DNA of 64,000 nucleotides from Pseudomonas hunanensis (lineage in GTDB: Bacteria; Pseudomonadota; Gammaproteobacteria; Pseudomonadales; Pseudomonadaceae): positions 1 through 64,000 of the forward strand of contig NZ_QJRC01000071.1 of assembly GCF_013393325.1 (NCBI RefSeq), written 5' to 3'. Position numbers and translations under genes: made by a program. Of this stretch, positions 20,548 through 32,013 are shown one piece after another; positions within the stretch are counted from its first letter, which is position 1, and each line of letters starts with the position of its first letter. The notes beneath the pieces were generated by a model. It saw only the letters and a list, made by a program, of their open reading frames with translations. It was not told the origin of the DNA and made no database searches.

Positions 20548-21375
20548 TCAGGCCGGCTGTTGGGTCCTCAGCTTCTCGCTGCGCCCACGCAGCCACTCCA
20601 GGGTCAGCAGCAACACCACCGAGAAAGCAATCAGCAAGGTTGCCGCCGCAGCAATGGTCGGGCTGAGGTTTTCGCGGATACCGCTGAACATCTGCCGCGG
20701 CAGGGTCGCCTGCTCCGGCCCGGCCAGAAACAGTGTTACCACCACTTCGTCAAACGAAGTGGCAAAGGCGAACAGCGCGCCCGAGATAACACCGGGTGCA
20801 ATCAGTGGCAGGGTCACTCGGCGGAAGGTCAGCAGCGGCGAGGCACCCAGGCTGGCCGCCGCGCGCACCAGGTTGTAGTTGAAGCCCTGCAAGGTTGCCG
20901 ACACGGTAATGATGACGAACGGCACACCCAGCACCGCATGCACCAGAATCAGCGAGGTAAAACTGTTGCCCATGCCCAGTGGGGCGAAGAACAGGTAACT
21001 GGCGACCCCGATGATCACCACCGGGACCACCATTGGCGATATCACCAGCGCCATCACCAGCGACTTGCCGGGGAAGTCGCCACGGGTCAGCCCGATGGCC
21101 GCCAGGGTGCCGAACACCATGGCCAGCACCGTGGCCGCCGGGGCGACGATGATGCTGTTCTTCAACGCCCGCATCCACTCGGCCGAGCCGAAGAAGTCCT
21201 GATACCACTGCAGCGAGAAGCCCTGCAGCGGGTACACCAGGAAGCTGCCACTGTTGAACGACAGCGGCACGATCACCAGCACCGGCAAGATCAGGAACAG
21301 CAGGATCAAGCCACAAAGAATGCGCAGGCTATAGAACCAGACCCGTTCCACGGGCGACATGTATGGGCTCAGCAT
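20548..21375 (-). CDS. ABC transporter permease (PotC-like)
   Basis: This is an inner-membrane permease of a binding-protein-dependent importer, related to PotC of spermidine/putrescine systems. The 275-residue protein has six hydrophobic helices and the cytoplasmic EAA-type loop RAAASLGASPLLTFRRVTLP that contacts the ATPase. It is the last gene of a four-gene minus-strand operon and starts ten bases after the other permease, with GAGGAG as ribosome site. Confidence 0.92.
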   Translation of the reverse strand: MLSPYMSPVERVWFYSLRILCGLILLFLILPVLVIVPLSFNSGSFLVYPLQGFSLQWYQDFFGSAEWMRALKNSIIVAPAATVLAMVFGTLAAIGLTRGDFPGKSLVMALVISPMVVPVVIIGVASYLFFAPLGMGNSFTSLILVHAVLGVPFVIITVSATLQGFNYNLVRAAASLGASPLLTFRRVTLPLIAPGVISGALFAFATSFDEVVVTLFLAGPEQATLPRQMFSGIRENLSPTIAAAATLLIAFSVVLLLTLEWLRGRSEKLRTQQPA

Positions 21376-21385
21376 GACAGGCTCC

Positions 21386-22633
21386 TCAGCTCAGGCGCAG
21401 GCGGCTGGCGCCGACCAGCCAGCTATAGATCAAGTACAACAGCACAGTCGCCAGCAGCAGCAGCCCGCCCAGCGCGGTGGCCATGCCCCAGTTGATGCTG
21501 GTGTTGGTATAGAAAGCGACGAAGTAGCTGACCATCTGGTCGTTCGGGCTGCCGAGCAGCGCCGGGGTGATGTAGTAGCCGATGGCCAGGATGAACACCA
21601 GCAGGCACCCCGCGCCAACGCCGGCATAGGTCTGCGGGAAGTACACCCGCCAGAAGCTGGCGAACGGGTGGCACCCCAGCGAGATCGCCGCGCGCATATA
21701 GCTGGGCGAAATGCCCTTCATCACGCTGTACAGCGGCAGAATCATGAACGGCAGCAGAATGTGCACCATGGAGATGTACACACCGGTGCGGTTGAACACC
21801 AGTTCCAGCGGCTGGTCGATGATGCCCATGGCCATCAGCGCACTGTTGATCAGGCCGCCCGACTGCAGCAGCACGATCCACGCCGCCACCCGCACCAGGA
21901 TCGAGGTCCAGAACGGCAGCAGTACCAAGATCATCAGCAGGTTGCTCTGGCGGGTCGGCAGGTTGGCCAACAGGTAGGCCAACGGATAGGCCAGCACAAG
22001 GCAGATGGCGGTAATCACCACACCCATCCACAGGGTGCGGGCGAAGATATCCAGGTAAATGGCCTGGTCCGGGGTGGCCTTGGCCAGTTCGCCAAGGTCG
22101 TCGATACGGTGGTCGACAGAGGCCAGCAGGTAAAAAGAAGTCACCGAACTGGTATTGCGGCGTATGGCCTGCCAGTAGGCCGGGTCGCCCCAACGCTCGT
22201 CAACGGCCTGCAGAGCGTCTTTGTAAGAGGCAGGCTCAGCCTTGAATGGCAGTGCCCGGGCTGTCTTGGTCAACAAGCTGCGGTAGCCAGCCAGCTCCAT
22301 GTTCAAGCGCTTGGAAAGGTCGCCAAGGGTCTGGTTCTTGCGCGATTCGGCCAGGTCCTGGCTCAGTGCCTTGTACACATCCTCGCCCGGCAGGCTCTTG
22401 CCGTCCCACTGGGTGATGATGTCTACCGTGCGTGGCAAGCCACCGACCACTTCCGGGTTGCCGACGCTCTTGTACAGCAGCGCCGCGATCGGCACCAGGA
22501 ACACCAGCAGAAGAAACAGCGCCAACGGCGCGATCAACGCCTGCGCCTTCCAGCGGTTGACCCGCTCAGCGTGTTTGAGGCGCTGCTTGAGACTTGGACC
22601 TGCGCCTTCTTTTAGGGGCACTGCAATGGCCAT
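21386..22633 (-). CDS. ABC transporter permease (PotB-like, extended)
   Basis: This is the partner permease of the polyamine-type importer. At 415 residues it is much longer than E. coli PotB: after a first helix (about 35-55) it has an extra, probably periplasmic, domain of about 130 residues, followed by the usual five helices with the EAA loop RAAISLGCHPFASFWRVYFP. Such extended permeases are common in Pseudomonas polyamine-family operons. Confidence 0.92.
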   Translation of the reverse strand: MAIAVPLKEGAGPSLKQRLKHAERVNRWKAQALIAPLALFLLLVFLVPIAALLYKSVGNPEVVGGLPRTVDIITQWDGKSLPGEDVYKALSQDLAESRKNQTLGDLSKRLNMELAGYRSLLTKTARALPFKAEPASYKDALQAVDERWGDPAYWQAIRRNTSSVTSFYLLASVDHRIDDLGELAKATPDQAIYLDIFARTLWMGVVITAICLVLAYPLAYLLANLPTRQSNLLMILVLLPFWTSILVRVAAWIVLLQSGGLINSALMAMGIIDQPLELVFNRTGVYISMVHILLPFMILPLYSVMKGISPSYMRAAISLGCHPFASFWRVYFPQTYAGVGAGCLLVFILAIGYYITPALLGSPNDQMVSYFVAFYTNTSINWGMATALGGLLLLATVLLYLIYSWLVGASRLRLS

Positions 22634-22699
22634 GGCGAACTCCGCGAAACAGGGAAACGGGGAGCGCGGACCCAGCGGCCAGCGCCCCTTTGATGCGCC

Positions 22700-23734
22700 T
22701 TACTTCTTCGCCGCCCAGGCGTTGAAGCGTTGCTCCAGCTGCTCGCTGTTGTCAGCCCAGAAGGCCACATCGATCTGCACCTGGTTGGCGATGTTTTCAG
22801 GCGTGGTCGGCATGTCCTTCTTCACGTCTTCCGACAGCAAGCTCACGGCCTTGGCGTTGGCCGGGCCGTAGGCGATGTTCTCGGAGTAGATCTTCTGCTG
22901 CTCGGGTTTGACGCTATAGGCAATGAATTTCTTCGCTTCTTCGGCGTTCTTGGCACCTTTAGGAATCGCCCAGGCATCAAAGTCGTAGATACCGCCGTTC
23001 CACACCACTTTGAGGTTGCTTTCCTTCTGCACAGCGGCAATACGGCCGTTGTAGGCAGAACTCATGACCACGTCACCGGAGGCCAGGAACTGCGGTGGCT
23101 GCGCGCCAGCTTCCCACCACTGGATGTTGGGCTTGAGTTCATCGAGCTTCTTGAAGGCGCGGTCCTGGCCTTCCTTGGTGGCCAGCACTTTGTAGACGTC
23201 CTTGGGCGCAACGCCATCGGCCATCAGTGCGAATTCCATCGTGTACTTGGCGCCCTTGCGCAGGCCACGCTTGCCCGGGAACTGCTTGGTGTCCCAGAAG
23301 TCGGCCCAGCTGGTGGGGGCGGTCTTGAGCTTGTCGGCGTTGTAGGCCATGACCGTGGACCATACGAAGAAGCCTACGCCGCAAGGCTGGATGGCCCCAG
23401 GTACATAGTCGGCGTCATCGCCGAACAGTGCCGGGTCGAGTTCTTCGAACATGCCCTCATCGCAACCGCGCGCCAACTCCGGCGACTCGACCTCTACCAG
23501 GTTCCACGACACGCTCTTGGTGTCGACCATCGCCTTGACCTTGGCCATTTCGCCGTTGTACTCGCCTGCGACGATCTTGCCATTACCCGCCTTTTCCCAT
23601 GGCTCGTAGAACGCTTTGACCTGGGCAGCCTTGTTGGCGCCCCCGAACGAGATCACGGTGAGGTCTGCGGCCATGGCCTGGCCAGCGGCGAACAGCCCCA
23701 GGGCCAGGGCGGTCAGTTTCAACTGCTTGCGCAT
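22700..23734 (-). CDS. ABC transporter substrate-binding protein
   Basis: This is the periplasmic binding protein of the importer, PotD/PotF-like. The 344-residue protein begins with a clear signal peptide (MRKQLKL then a hydrophobic core, cleavage after AMA). The start is the ATG at 23734, with GAGAGAAT upstream; the 47 codons before it lack a signal. The fold (VISFGGANKAAQ, TSWADFWD, FDAWAIPKGAKN) fits polyamine or related cation ligands, but the ligand cannot be fixed from sequence. Confidence 0.92.
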   Translation of the reverse strand: MRKQLKLTALALGLFAAGQAMAADLTVISFGGANKAAQVKAFYEPWEKAGNGKIVAGEYNGEMAKVKAMVDTKSVSWNLVEVESPELARGCDEGMFEELDPALFGDDADYVPGAIQPCGVGFFVWSTVMAYNADKLKTAPTSWADFWDTKQFPGKRGLRKGAKYTMEFALMADGVAPKDVYKVLATKEGQDRAFKKLDELKPNIQWWEAGAQPPQFLASGDVVMSSAYNGRIAAVQKESNLKVVWNGGIYDFDAWAIPKGAKNAEEAKKFIAYSVKPEQQKIYSENIAYGPANAKAVSLLSEDVKKDMPTTPENIANQVQIDVAFWADNSEQLEQRFNAWAAKK

Positions 23735-23774
23735 TATTATTCTCTCCACAGTACAGGGTTGGTGAAGCAATCCA

Positions 23775-24899
23775 TCAATGGGCTTCGGCAATCGGATCGA
23801 GCGCGCGGGCGTGCTCCACCTCCCAGCCCAGCGGTACCACATCGCCCACGGCCAATGCCGGGTCGAGCTCGGCAATCGGCTGTTTCACGAAGAAGTCGCC
23901 CTTGCCGCAAACTTCCAGGCGCACCCGCACGTGGTCGCCCAGGTAAATGAACTCGGCCACCCGGCCAGAGAAGCGGTTGACGCAGCTTTCGCTGTGGCCG
24001 TTCAGGCGCACACGCTCCGGGCGAATCGACAGGGTTACCGGCTCGCCGGCCTGGCCGACGTTCACCGCCAGCGCCTCGACCCGTTCACCGCGCGGCAACT
24101 GCACCTGGCAGCGTTTGCCATCGCTGGCCAGCAGGGTGCCGTTGATGCGGTTGTTTTCGCCGATGAAGTTGGCGACGAAGGTATTGCAGGGCTCTTCATA
24201 CAGCGTGCGCGGGTCGGCAATCTGCTGGATTTCGCCCTGGTGGAACACCGCCACGCGGTCGGACATGGTCAGCGCTTCGCCCTGGTCGTGGGTCACGTAC
24301 ACCACGGTCACACCCAGGCGCTGGTGAATGTGCTTGATCTCCATCTGCATGTGTTCACGCAGCTGCTTGTCCAGCGCACCGAGCGGTTCGTCCATCAGCA
24401 CCAGCTGCGGCTCGAACACCAGCGCCCGGGCCAGCGCCACTCGCTGCTGCTGGCCGCCGGACAGCTGGCCGGGGTAGCGCTTGGCGAAGGCATCGAGCTG
24501 GACCATGTTCAGCACGCGCTTGACCCGCTCGCTGATGTCGGTCTTGCTCAGGTTGCGCACGGTCAGCGGAAAGGCCAGGTTCTCGGCCACGGTCATATGC
24601 GGGAACAGCGCGTAGTTCTGGAACACCATGCCGATATCGCGCTTGTGCGGCGGCACGTTGTTGATCGAGCGCCCGGCCAGCTGGATTTCACCGGCGGTGG
24701 GGGTTTCGAAACCGGCCAGCATCATCAGGCTGGTGGTTTTACCGGAGCCGGACGGGCCAAGCAGGGTAAGGAACTCGCCCTTGCGGATATCCAGGTTGAG
24801 GTCTTTGACGATCAGCGACTCGCCGTCGTAGCTCTTCTGCACACCACGGAAGCTGACCAGCGTTTCGCTGGTTGCAGCGTTCGACTTCGCCTCGCTCAT
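23775..24899 (-). CDS. ABC transporter ATP-binding protein (PotA-like)
   Basis: This is the ATPase of the importer, 374 residues. It shows Walker A GPSGSGKT, a Q-loop (FQNYALFPH), the signature [15 protein letters not shown], Walker [12 protein letters not shown] and a C-terminal TOBE domain. The start is the ATG at 24899 ([10 protein letters not shown]). It heads the operon ATPase, binding protein, permease, permease, the Pseudomonas arrangement for putative spermidine/putrescine uptake. Confidence 0.95.
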   Translation of the reverse strand: MSEAKSNAATSETLVSFRGVQKSYDGESLIVKDLNLDIRKGEFLTLLGPSGSGKTTSLMMLAGFETPTAGEIQLAGRSINNVPPHKRDIGMVFQNYALFPHMTVAENLAFPLTVRNLSKTDISERVKRVLNMVQLDAFAKRYPGQLSGGQQQRVALARALVFEPQLVLMDEPLGALDKQLREHMQMEIKHIHQRLGVTVVYVTHDQGEALTMSDRVAVFHQGEIQQIADPRTLYEEPCNTFVANFIGENNRINGTLLASDGKRCQVQLPRGERVEALAVNVGQAGEPVTLSIRPERVRLNGHSESCVNRFSGRVAEFIYLGDHVRVRLEVCGKGDFFVKQPIAELDPALAVGDVVPLGWEVEHARALDPIAEAH

Positions 24900-25060
24900 G
24901 CCTGCACCTTCTTGTTGGATGACTGCGTAGGCAAAAGAGTAGAAGAGGCGCAAGCGCCCGAAAATCGGGGGTGCTGAGAGAATGCCATCATCCGGATGGA
25001 AGATTCGCTGTAGGGATTGCCCTACAAAGATGACGCTTTCAGGACACTGCCGCAGTCCTT

Positions 25061-25180
25061 GCCGGAGCGGCCTTGTGCCGCGAAAGGGCTACGAAGCCCC
25101 CCCACAATTCAAGCGAAAGCGCTGAAACAAAGGGGCCGCTATGCGGCCCTTTCGCGACACAAGGCCGCTCTCACAAGGAC
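25061..25180. repeat. REP cluster between the ABC operon and the response regulator
   Basis: Opposed GGAGCGGCCTTGTG and CACAAGGCCGCTCTC-type units with an inner GGGGCCGC/GCGGCCC stem fill most of the 24900-25203 gap. Apart from the promoter region of the ABC operon I see no gene there. Confidence 0.8.
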
Positions 25181-25203
25181 CGCGAAACCACTCATTGTCG
25201 CAA

Positions 25204-25833
25204 TCAGACCAGCTTGTGCTCCATGGCGTACTTCACCAGCTCCGCCAGCGAGTTCACCTTCAGTTTTTGCATCAAGCGCGCTTTGTGGGTGCTGATGGTC
25301 TTGCTCGACAGCGCCAGTTGCTGGGCAATGTCGTTGACGTTGGCGCCCTGAGCCAGGCGCTCGAACACCGAGAACTCCCGCTCCGACAGCAGCGTGTGCA
25401 ATGGCCGAGACTCGGTCAGGCCCACTTCGAACACCATACGGTCGGCCAGCGACGGGTCGATATAACGCCCGCCACCCGCCACCCGGCGAATCGCGGTCAG
25501 CAACAGCGCCGGGTCGCTGTCCTTGGTGGCATAACCCGCCGCGCCAGCCTTCAACGCCCGCGCCGCCATCTGTGCCTCGTCGTGCATCGACAGCATCAGG
25601 ATTGCCGGAGCGTCGTGCAACGCACGGATCCGCGGGATCGCTTCCAGCCCATTCACCCCCGGCATCGAGATATCCAGCAACACCACCTCGCACGGCGTGT
25701 GCCGCAGGGCTTCGAGCAACTGCTCGCCATTACCGGCCTCCCCCGCCACCTGCATGTCCTTGGCCAGGCCGATCAACTGCTTGATACCTTCACGGACAAT
25801 GGTGTGGTCTTCGGCCACCAGCACTCGAATCAC
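25204..25833 (-). CDS. LuxR-family response regulator (NarL/FixJ type)
   Basis: This is a two-component transcription regulator of 209 residues. The receiver domain has the acidic pocket (VAEDH), the phospho-acceptor aspartate in VVLLDISMPG (about residue 54) and the conserved lysine in ATKDSD. The C-terminal LuxR helix-turn-helix is LSEREFSVFERLAQGANVNDIAQQLALSSKTISTHK. It begins with GTG ten bases after its kinase gene, so the pair is cotranscribed. The target genes are unknown; the neighbouring ABC importer is a candidate. Confidence 0.94.
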   Translation of the reverse strand: MIRVLVAEDHTIVREGIKQLIGLAKDMQVAGEAGNGEQLLEALRHTPCEVVLLDISMPGVNGLEAIPRIRALHDAPAILMLSMHDEAQMAARALKAGAAGYATKDSDPALLLTAIRRVAGGGRYIDPSLADRMVFEVGLTESRPLHTLLSEREFSVFERLAQGANVNDIAQQLALSSKTISTHKARLMQKLKVNSLAELVKYAMEHKLV

Positions 25834-25843
25834 GCTCGCTCTC

Positions 25844-28231
25844 CTACTCCAACGGAATGGCCACGCTCAGGCTGGTGCCCTCGCCCGGTTGACTGTCCAG
25901 CGCCATGCTGCCACCCAACATCAGCACGCGCTCGCGCACACCCACCAGGCCAAACGAGGTGGGCCGGGGCTGGTCGCGGCAAAAGCCCTGGCCGTCGTCA
26001 CTGACCGTCATGCGCAACTGACCGTCCTGGCGTACCAGCTCGATCTCCACGCTGTGCGCCTGGGCGTGACGCATCACGTTGGTCAGCGCCTCCTGCAGGA
26101 TACGAAACAATCCAGTGGCCTTGGCATCGCTCAATGCTGGCAGATTATCCGGTACTTGCACCAGACAGGGGATTTGCGTGCGCGCCTCGAAGCGCCGCGC
26201 CTGCCATTCGATGGCCGAGGCAATGCCGGCATCGAGAATCGGCGGGCGCAAAGCGGTGGCCACATCGCGCACCAGCTGGAACAGCTGCGCGATCAGGCGC
26301 TTCATGCTGCTCAGGCGTTCGTTAAGGCCTGGGTCCAGCTCGGCGAATGCCAGCTCGCACATCGACACTTCCAGCTTGAGCACGGTCAGCATCTGCCCCA
26401 GTTCGTCGTGCACTTCCCGGGCGATACGGGCCTTTTCTTCTTCACGCACGCTCTCCAGGTGGGCCGACAGTTCGCGCAGCTGCTCCTGAGATTTCGCCAG
26501 GGCCAACTCTGCCCGCTTGCCTTGGGTGATGTCCCACACCACACCGTCCCACACCACCTGGCCGTTGCCCAGGCGCCGAGTACTGGCCTTGATGTCGGCC
26601 CAGCGCTGTTCACCCTGGCGAGTGAGGATGCGCCCCTGCCAGGACCAGTCCTGGTCGCTGGCCAGGGCCAGGTCCTGTACCCGATGGTAATCGGCGCGGT
26701 CCTCGGGGTGCACCAGGTTGCGCAGGCCCATCTGCGGGTGCTGAATCTCGCTGGGCGCATAGCCCACCAGGGCCTCGCTGCCCTCACTGATATAGGGGAA
26801 CTCCAGGTCGCCCTCGGCCGGGTCGCGCTCCAGACGAAACACCAGCCCCGGCACGTTACCGGCAATGCCCTTGAGCCTTGCCTCGCTCTCGCGCAAGGCC
26901 GCCAGGGCGCGGTGGCGCTCGGTGACGTCGGCGAGATAGACCACCAGATATTCGGAATCACGAAAGCGCAGAAAACTCAGCGACAGCTCCACCGGCAGCA
27001 CGCTGTGATCGGCCCGCCGGCACTGCGCCTCGAACTGGCCGGTACCCCCTGCCCCCGTACGCGCGCCCTTCCACAGCTCCAGCCAGCGGTCCATGTTCAG
27101 GCTTGGTTCGAAGGTACTCAGCGGCCGCTCCAGCAGCTCGCCCTCGGCATAACCCAGCATGCGCTCGGCAGCGTGGTTGGCGTAGCGCACGTGGCTGTCC
27201 CAATTGACCCAAAGGATACCCACCGTACTCTGGTCGATGGCGAACTGGCTCAAGCGCAACGCCTCTTCGCGCACCTGCCGTTCCACAAGGCTTTCTCGCG
27301 TGGCCAACAGGCTACGCTCCAGCTGGCGCTGCTGCCGGCGTTGCCATAGCAATGTGGCCAACGCGCACAGCAGCAGCATGCCGAACAACAAGGCCAGGTT
27401 CTGCCAGAAGCCCGGCGATTCACTCAGCCGTGGGTATTTGGGCTGTAACCAACGCTGGTGCAGTTGTTCCAGCTCCTTGGCTGGCAGCGCTTGCAAGCCA
27501 CGCTCCAATACATCGGCCAACAGTGGCCAGTCGCGCCGGGAACCAATGCGCAGCAATTGCGGCAGGCCGATATCGCCGACCACTGCAAGCTCACTGAACT
27601 CGCTTTCGCGTGACAGACGGCTGAGCTGCGCTTCATCCAGCACCGCAAAGGCGGCCTGGCCGCCTACCACCAGTTGCAGGGCTTCACGCTCGTTGGGCAC
27701 CCCCTGCAGGTTGAGGTTGCTGTAGTTGGCGCGCAGGTAGTCCGCCAGCTGGCTGGGCATGCGCACGGCCACCCGCTGTTCAGCTTCGAGTTTTTCCAGC
27801 TCCACGGCCATGGCCCCGGTGCGCGGCCCCACCACCAGTTGCGGCACACGCATGTATGGGTCGCTGAACAACCACAGGCGCAGGCTGGCCGGCGTCTGCG
27901 TAAGCCCAGGGGCGAAGTCGATTTCGCCGCTCTGCAGGGCATGTTCCAGGCTGGCCTGGTCGCTGAAGTTGCGCCAGGTGAGGTCCAGCCGCAACGCCTG
28001 CGCCAGGCTGCTCACCAGCTCTACGTTGGCCCCGTACAGTTGCTGCAAGCGCCGGTCGAACTGGGCGTACGGCACCTGCAGCACCAGGCCCACCCGCAGG
28101 CTGCGATGGGTATCCAGCCACTGCTGCTGAGCGGGCTCCAATACCACGGCGGGCGGCGCCTCGGGCCTGGCCAATGCAATCAAGGGCAGCCACAAACAGC
28201 CGATAACCAACAGGCGACGCACTCGCTTCAT
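25844..28231 (-). CDS. Hybrid-sensor histidine kinase with SBP_bac_3 and PAS domains
   Basis: This is a membrane sensor kinase of 795 residues. A signal/anchor segment is followed by a periplasmic solute-binding-protein-like domain (about 40-265), a transmembrane helix (about 276-297) and two PAS domains (about 330-575). A HisKA_3-type dimerisation region follows, with the phospho-histidine in REVHDELGQ (residue 608), and then an HATPase domain with DDGQGF. It lacks a receiver domain of its own and signals to the adjacent LuxR regulator. The sensor domain suggests amino acid or polyamine-like ligands, which is an inference. Confidence 0.93.
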   Translation of the reverse strand: MKRVRRLLVIGCLWLPLIALARPEAPPAVVLEPAQQQWLDTHRSLRVGLVLQVPYAQFDRRLQQLYGANVELVSSLAQALRLDLTWRNFSDQASLEHALQSGEIDFAPGLTQTPASLRLWLFSDPYMRVPQLVVGPRTGAMAVELEKLEAEQRVAVRMPSQLADYLRANYSNLNLQGVPNEREALQLVVGGQAAFAVLDEAQLSRLSRESEFSELAVVGDIGLPQLLRIGSRRDWPLLADVLERGLQALPAKELEQLHQRWLQPKYPRLSESPGFWQNLALLFGMLLLCALATLLWQRRQQRQLERSLLATRESLVERQVREEALRLSQFAIDQSTVGILWVNWDSHVRYANHAAERMLGYAEGELLERPLSTFEPSLNMDRWLELWKGARTGAGGTGQFEAQCRRADHSVLPVELSLSFLRFRDSEYLVVYLADVTERHRALAALRESEARLKGIAGNVPGLVFRLERDPAEGDLEFPYISEGSEALVGYAPSEIQHPQMGLRNLVHPEDRADYHRVQDLALASDQDWSWQGRILTRQGEQRWADIKASTRRLGNGQVVWDGVVWDITQGKRAELALAKSQEQLRELSAHLESVREEEKARIAREVHDELGQMLTVLKLEVSMCELAFAELDPGLNERLSSMKRLIAQLFQLVRDVATALRPPILDAGIASAIEWQARRFEARTQIPCLVQVPDNLPALSDAKATGLFRILQEALTNVMRHAQAHSVEIELVRQDGQLRMTVSDDGQGFCRDQPRPTSFGLVGVRERVLMLGGSMALDSQPGEGTSLSVAIPLE

Positions 28232-28326
28232 CTACACGCTCGTCTTGGCAAAGGCGGCCATGCAGCATGGCCGTCACGGGCAAATACTATTAGGCTGCCG
28301 GTATCATTCTGGCCTTGGGTTGACGC

Positions 28327-29325
28327 ATGTCCACACTTTATCGCACGGGGCTGGCAGTGTGCTGCCTGGCTTCGCTCCTTCCACTCGGTGCCTTGGCCGC
28401 CGACGCCGAAAAACCACGCGCGACTACCGCGACGCCTGCTGCCGAGCCCCCACGCCCGCCCTTGCTGGAGCGCAGCCAGGAGGATGCCCAGGCGCTCGAA
28501 AGGCTGGTGCCCAAGGCCGAACAGCAGACCCTGCAGGCGGGCGCCGACAGCTTCCTGGCCCTGTGGAAGCCGGCCAACGACAGCGACCCGCAAGGGGCGG
28601 TGATCATTGTTCCCGGTGCTGGCGAAACGGCCGACTGGCCCAATGCAGTTGGCCCGCTGCGGCAAAAATTCCCTGATGTCGGCTGGCACAGCCTGAGCGT
28701 CAGCCTGCCAGATCTGCTCGCCGACAGCCCCCAGGCGAGGGTCGAAGCCAAACCCGCTGCCGAGCCAGAAAAAGCCAAGGGCGAAAGTGCGCCGGCCAAG
28801 GATGTACCTGCCGACGCCAATGCCAATATCGCCCAAGCCACCGCGGCCGATGCCGACGCGGCGCAAAACACTGACGCCGAACAGGCCAGCGAACAGGCCG
28901 ACCCAGCCGACGCCGAGCGCATTTTCGCCCGCCTGGACGCCGCAGTGGCGTTTGCCCAGCAGCACAACGCACGCAGCATCGTGCTGATCGGCCATGGCAG
29001 CGGCGCGTACTGGGCGGCCCGCTACCTGAGCGAGAAGCAACCGCCGCAGGTACAGAAACTGGTGATGGTCGCCGCACAGACACCGGCTCGCGTGGAGCAT
29101 GACCTGGAGAGCCTGGCGCCAACCTTGAAGGTGCCGACTGCCGATATCTACTACGTTACCCGCAGCCAGGACCGCAATGCAGCCGAGCAGCGCCTGCAGG
29201 CCAGCAAACGGCAGAAAGACAGCCAGTACCGGCAGTTGTCGCTGATTGCCATGCCGGGCAACAAGGCTGCGGAGCAAGAGCAGTTGTTCCGCCGCGTGCG
29301 AGGATGGATGAGCCCGCAGGGTTGA
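28327..29325 (+). CDS. DUF3530 family alpha/beta-hydrolase-like protein
   Basis: This is an exported protein of unknown function, 332 residues, with a signal peptide (cleavage near ALA-AD, residue 25). The second half has an alpha/beta-hydrolase layout (VIIVPGAGETADWP, VLIGHGSGAYWAARYL). The nucleophile elbow reads G-H-G-S-G, with glycine where the catalytic serine usually stands, so hydrolase activity is doubtful. A low-complexity Ala/Asp/Glu-rich insert (about 140-195) separates the two halves. It is divergent from the kinase gene and convergent with djlA. Confidence 0.82.
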   Translation: MSTLYRTGLAVCCLASLLPLGALAADAEKPRATTATPAAEPPRPPLLERSQEDAQALERLVPKAEQQTLQAGADSFLALWKPANDSDPQGAVIIVPGAGETADWPNAVGPLRQKFPDVGWHSLSVSLPDLLADSPQARVEAKPAAEPEKAKGESAPAKDVPADANANIAQATAADADAAQNTDAEQASEQADPADAERIFARLDAAVAFAQQHNARSIVLIGHGSGAYWAARYLSEKQPPQVQKLVMVAAQTPARVEHDLESLAPTLKVPTADIYYVTRSQDRNAAEQRLQASKRQKDSQYRQLSLIAMPGNKAAEQEQLFRRVRGWMSPQG

Positions 29326-29349
29326 GCTGAAATCGACGGGGGTGCTTCG

Positions 29350-29423
29350 CCCCCCTTTCGCGGCGCGAGGCCGCACAAGTGTGGGAGCGGCCTTGTGTCG
29401 CGATGGGCGGCAAAGCGGCCCCG
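29350..29423. repeat. REP element
   Basis: A CGCGGCGCGAGGCCGC unit, GTGGGAGCGGCCTTGTG and a GGCGGCAAAGCGGCCCC stem lie between the convergent DUF3530 and djlA genes. Confidence 0.75.
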
Positions 29424-29426
29424 TTT

Positions 29427-30194
29427 TTACAGCCCCCGCCGCTTGCGGATCATGGCATACGCCTGATGCAACTCACGGGTACGCTCGGTCGCTTCACGCA
29501 CCTGCGCGTCGCTGGCACCGGTACCCGCCAGTTTGTCCGGGTGATGCCGACTGACAAGCCGACGATACGCCTGCTTGACCTTGTCACTATCGGTATCCGC
29601 CTCCACCGCCAGCAAGCGCAACGCTGCCGCATAGGTCATGGGGACGCCTTCGGCTGCCGTCGCCTTGCGCGGCTCGTACTCCAGCGACATGGCCTGCACC
29701 TGGCGCCTGCTCATGCCCAGCTTCTGCCCCCAGTCCAGCAACAACTCACGCTCCTTGTTGCCCATCTTGCCGTCGGCCCAAACCATGCGCCAACAGGCAC
29801 GCAAGGTGCCTTCCGCGGCATGCGGCTGCTGGCGGATACGCCGCAGGTGCCCGCCCAGCCGGTCCTTGCCTGCCTTGCCGCGGTTGAACGCATTGATAGC
29901 GCGCAGCCGGGCTGCCTCGGCCAGGTCCAGGCGCACCATTTCCTGACGCGCCTGCTGGATATGCAGCTCACCCACCCGACCATCGCACTTGGCCAGGCGC
30001 CCGAGCATCACGAACAGCAACTCGTCGTCGCGCAAGGCCGAGCGCCCGCCCAGGCGTTCGCGCATATCGTCCCAGCCTTGCAAGCGCAGCCGGCGGTCCA
30101 TGGCCTGCCCAAGCAGCGCACCGAGCAAGGCACCCGGTATGCTCGCGACAGCAAAGCCGGCACCTACACCAATCACCGTGCCTGGCCACCACAT
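29427..30194 (-). CDS. djlA: Co-chaperone DjlA
   Basis: DjlA is a membrane-anchored DnaJ-type co-chaperone that stimulates DnaK. The 255-residue protein has an N-terminal glycine-rich membrane segment (MWWPGTVIGVGAGF), a central TerB-like helical domain and a C-terminal J domain with the HPD tripeptide (SRHHPDKLAG). I use the ATG at 30194, where DjlA proteins begin. It follows murU by one base, so amgK-murU-djlA is one operon. Confidence 0.93.
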   Translation of the reverse strand: MWWPGTVIGVGAGFAVASIPGALLGALLGQAMDRRLRLQGWDDMRERLGGRSALRDDELLFVMLGRLAKCDGRVGELHIQQARQEMVRLDLAEAARLRAINAFNRGKAGKDRLGGHLRRIRQQPHAAEGTLRACWRMVWADGKMGNKERELLLDWGQKLGMSRRQVQAMSLEYEPRKATAAEGVPMTYAAALRLLAVEADTDSDKVKQAYRRLVSRHHPDKLAGTGASDAQVREATERTRELHQAYAMIRKRRGL

Positions 30195-30195
30195 G

Positions 30196-31883
<1,688 letters not shown>

Positions 31884-32013
31884 TACAAGGGTCTCCGACG
31901 GCCCTAGCCGTCAAGCGGGTCATGCTTTATTATCCAGCATCTTTTTCAGACCATCGAGAGGCGTGCGGCCCCACACGCGGGCAGATGGCACGCAGGAAGC
32001 CCGGACTAATAAG

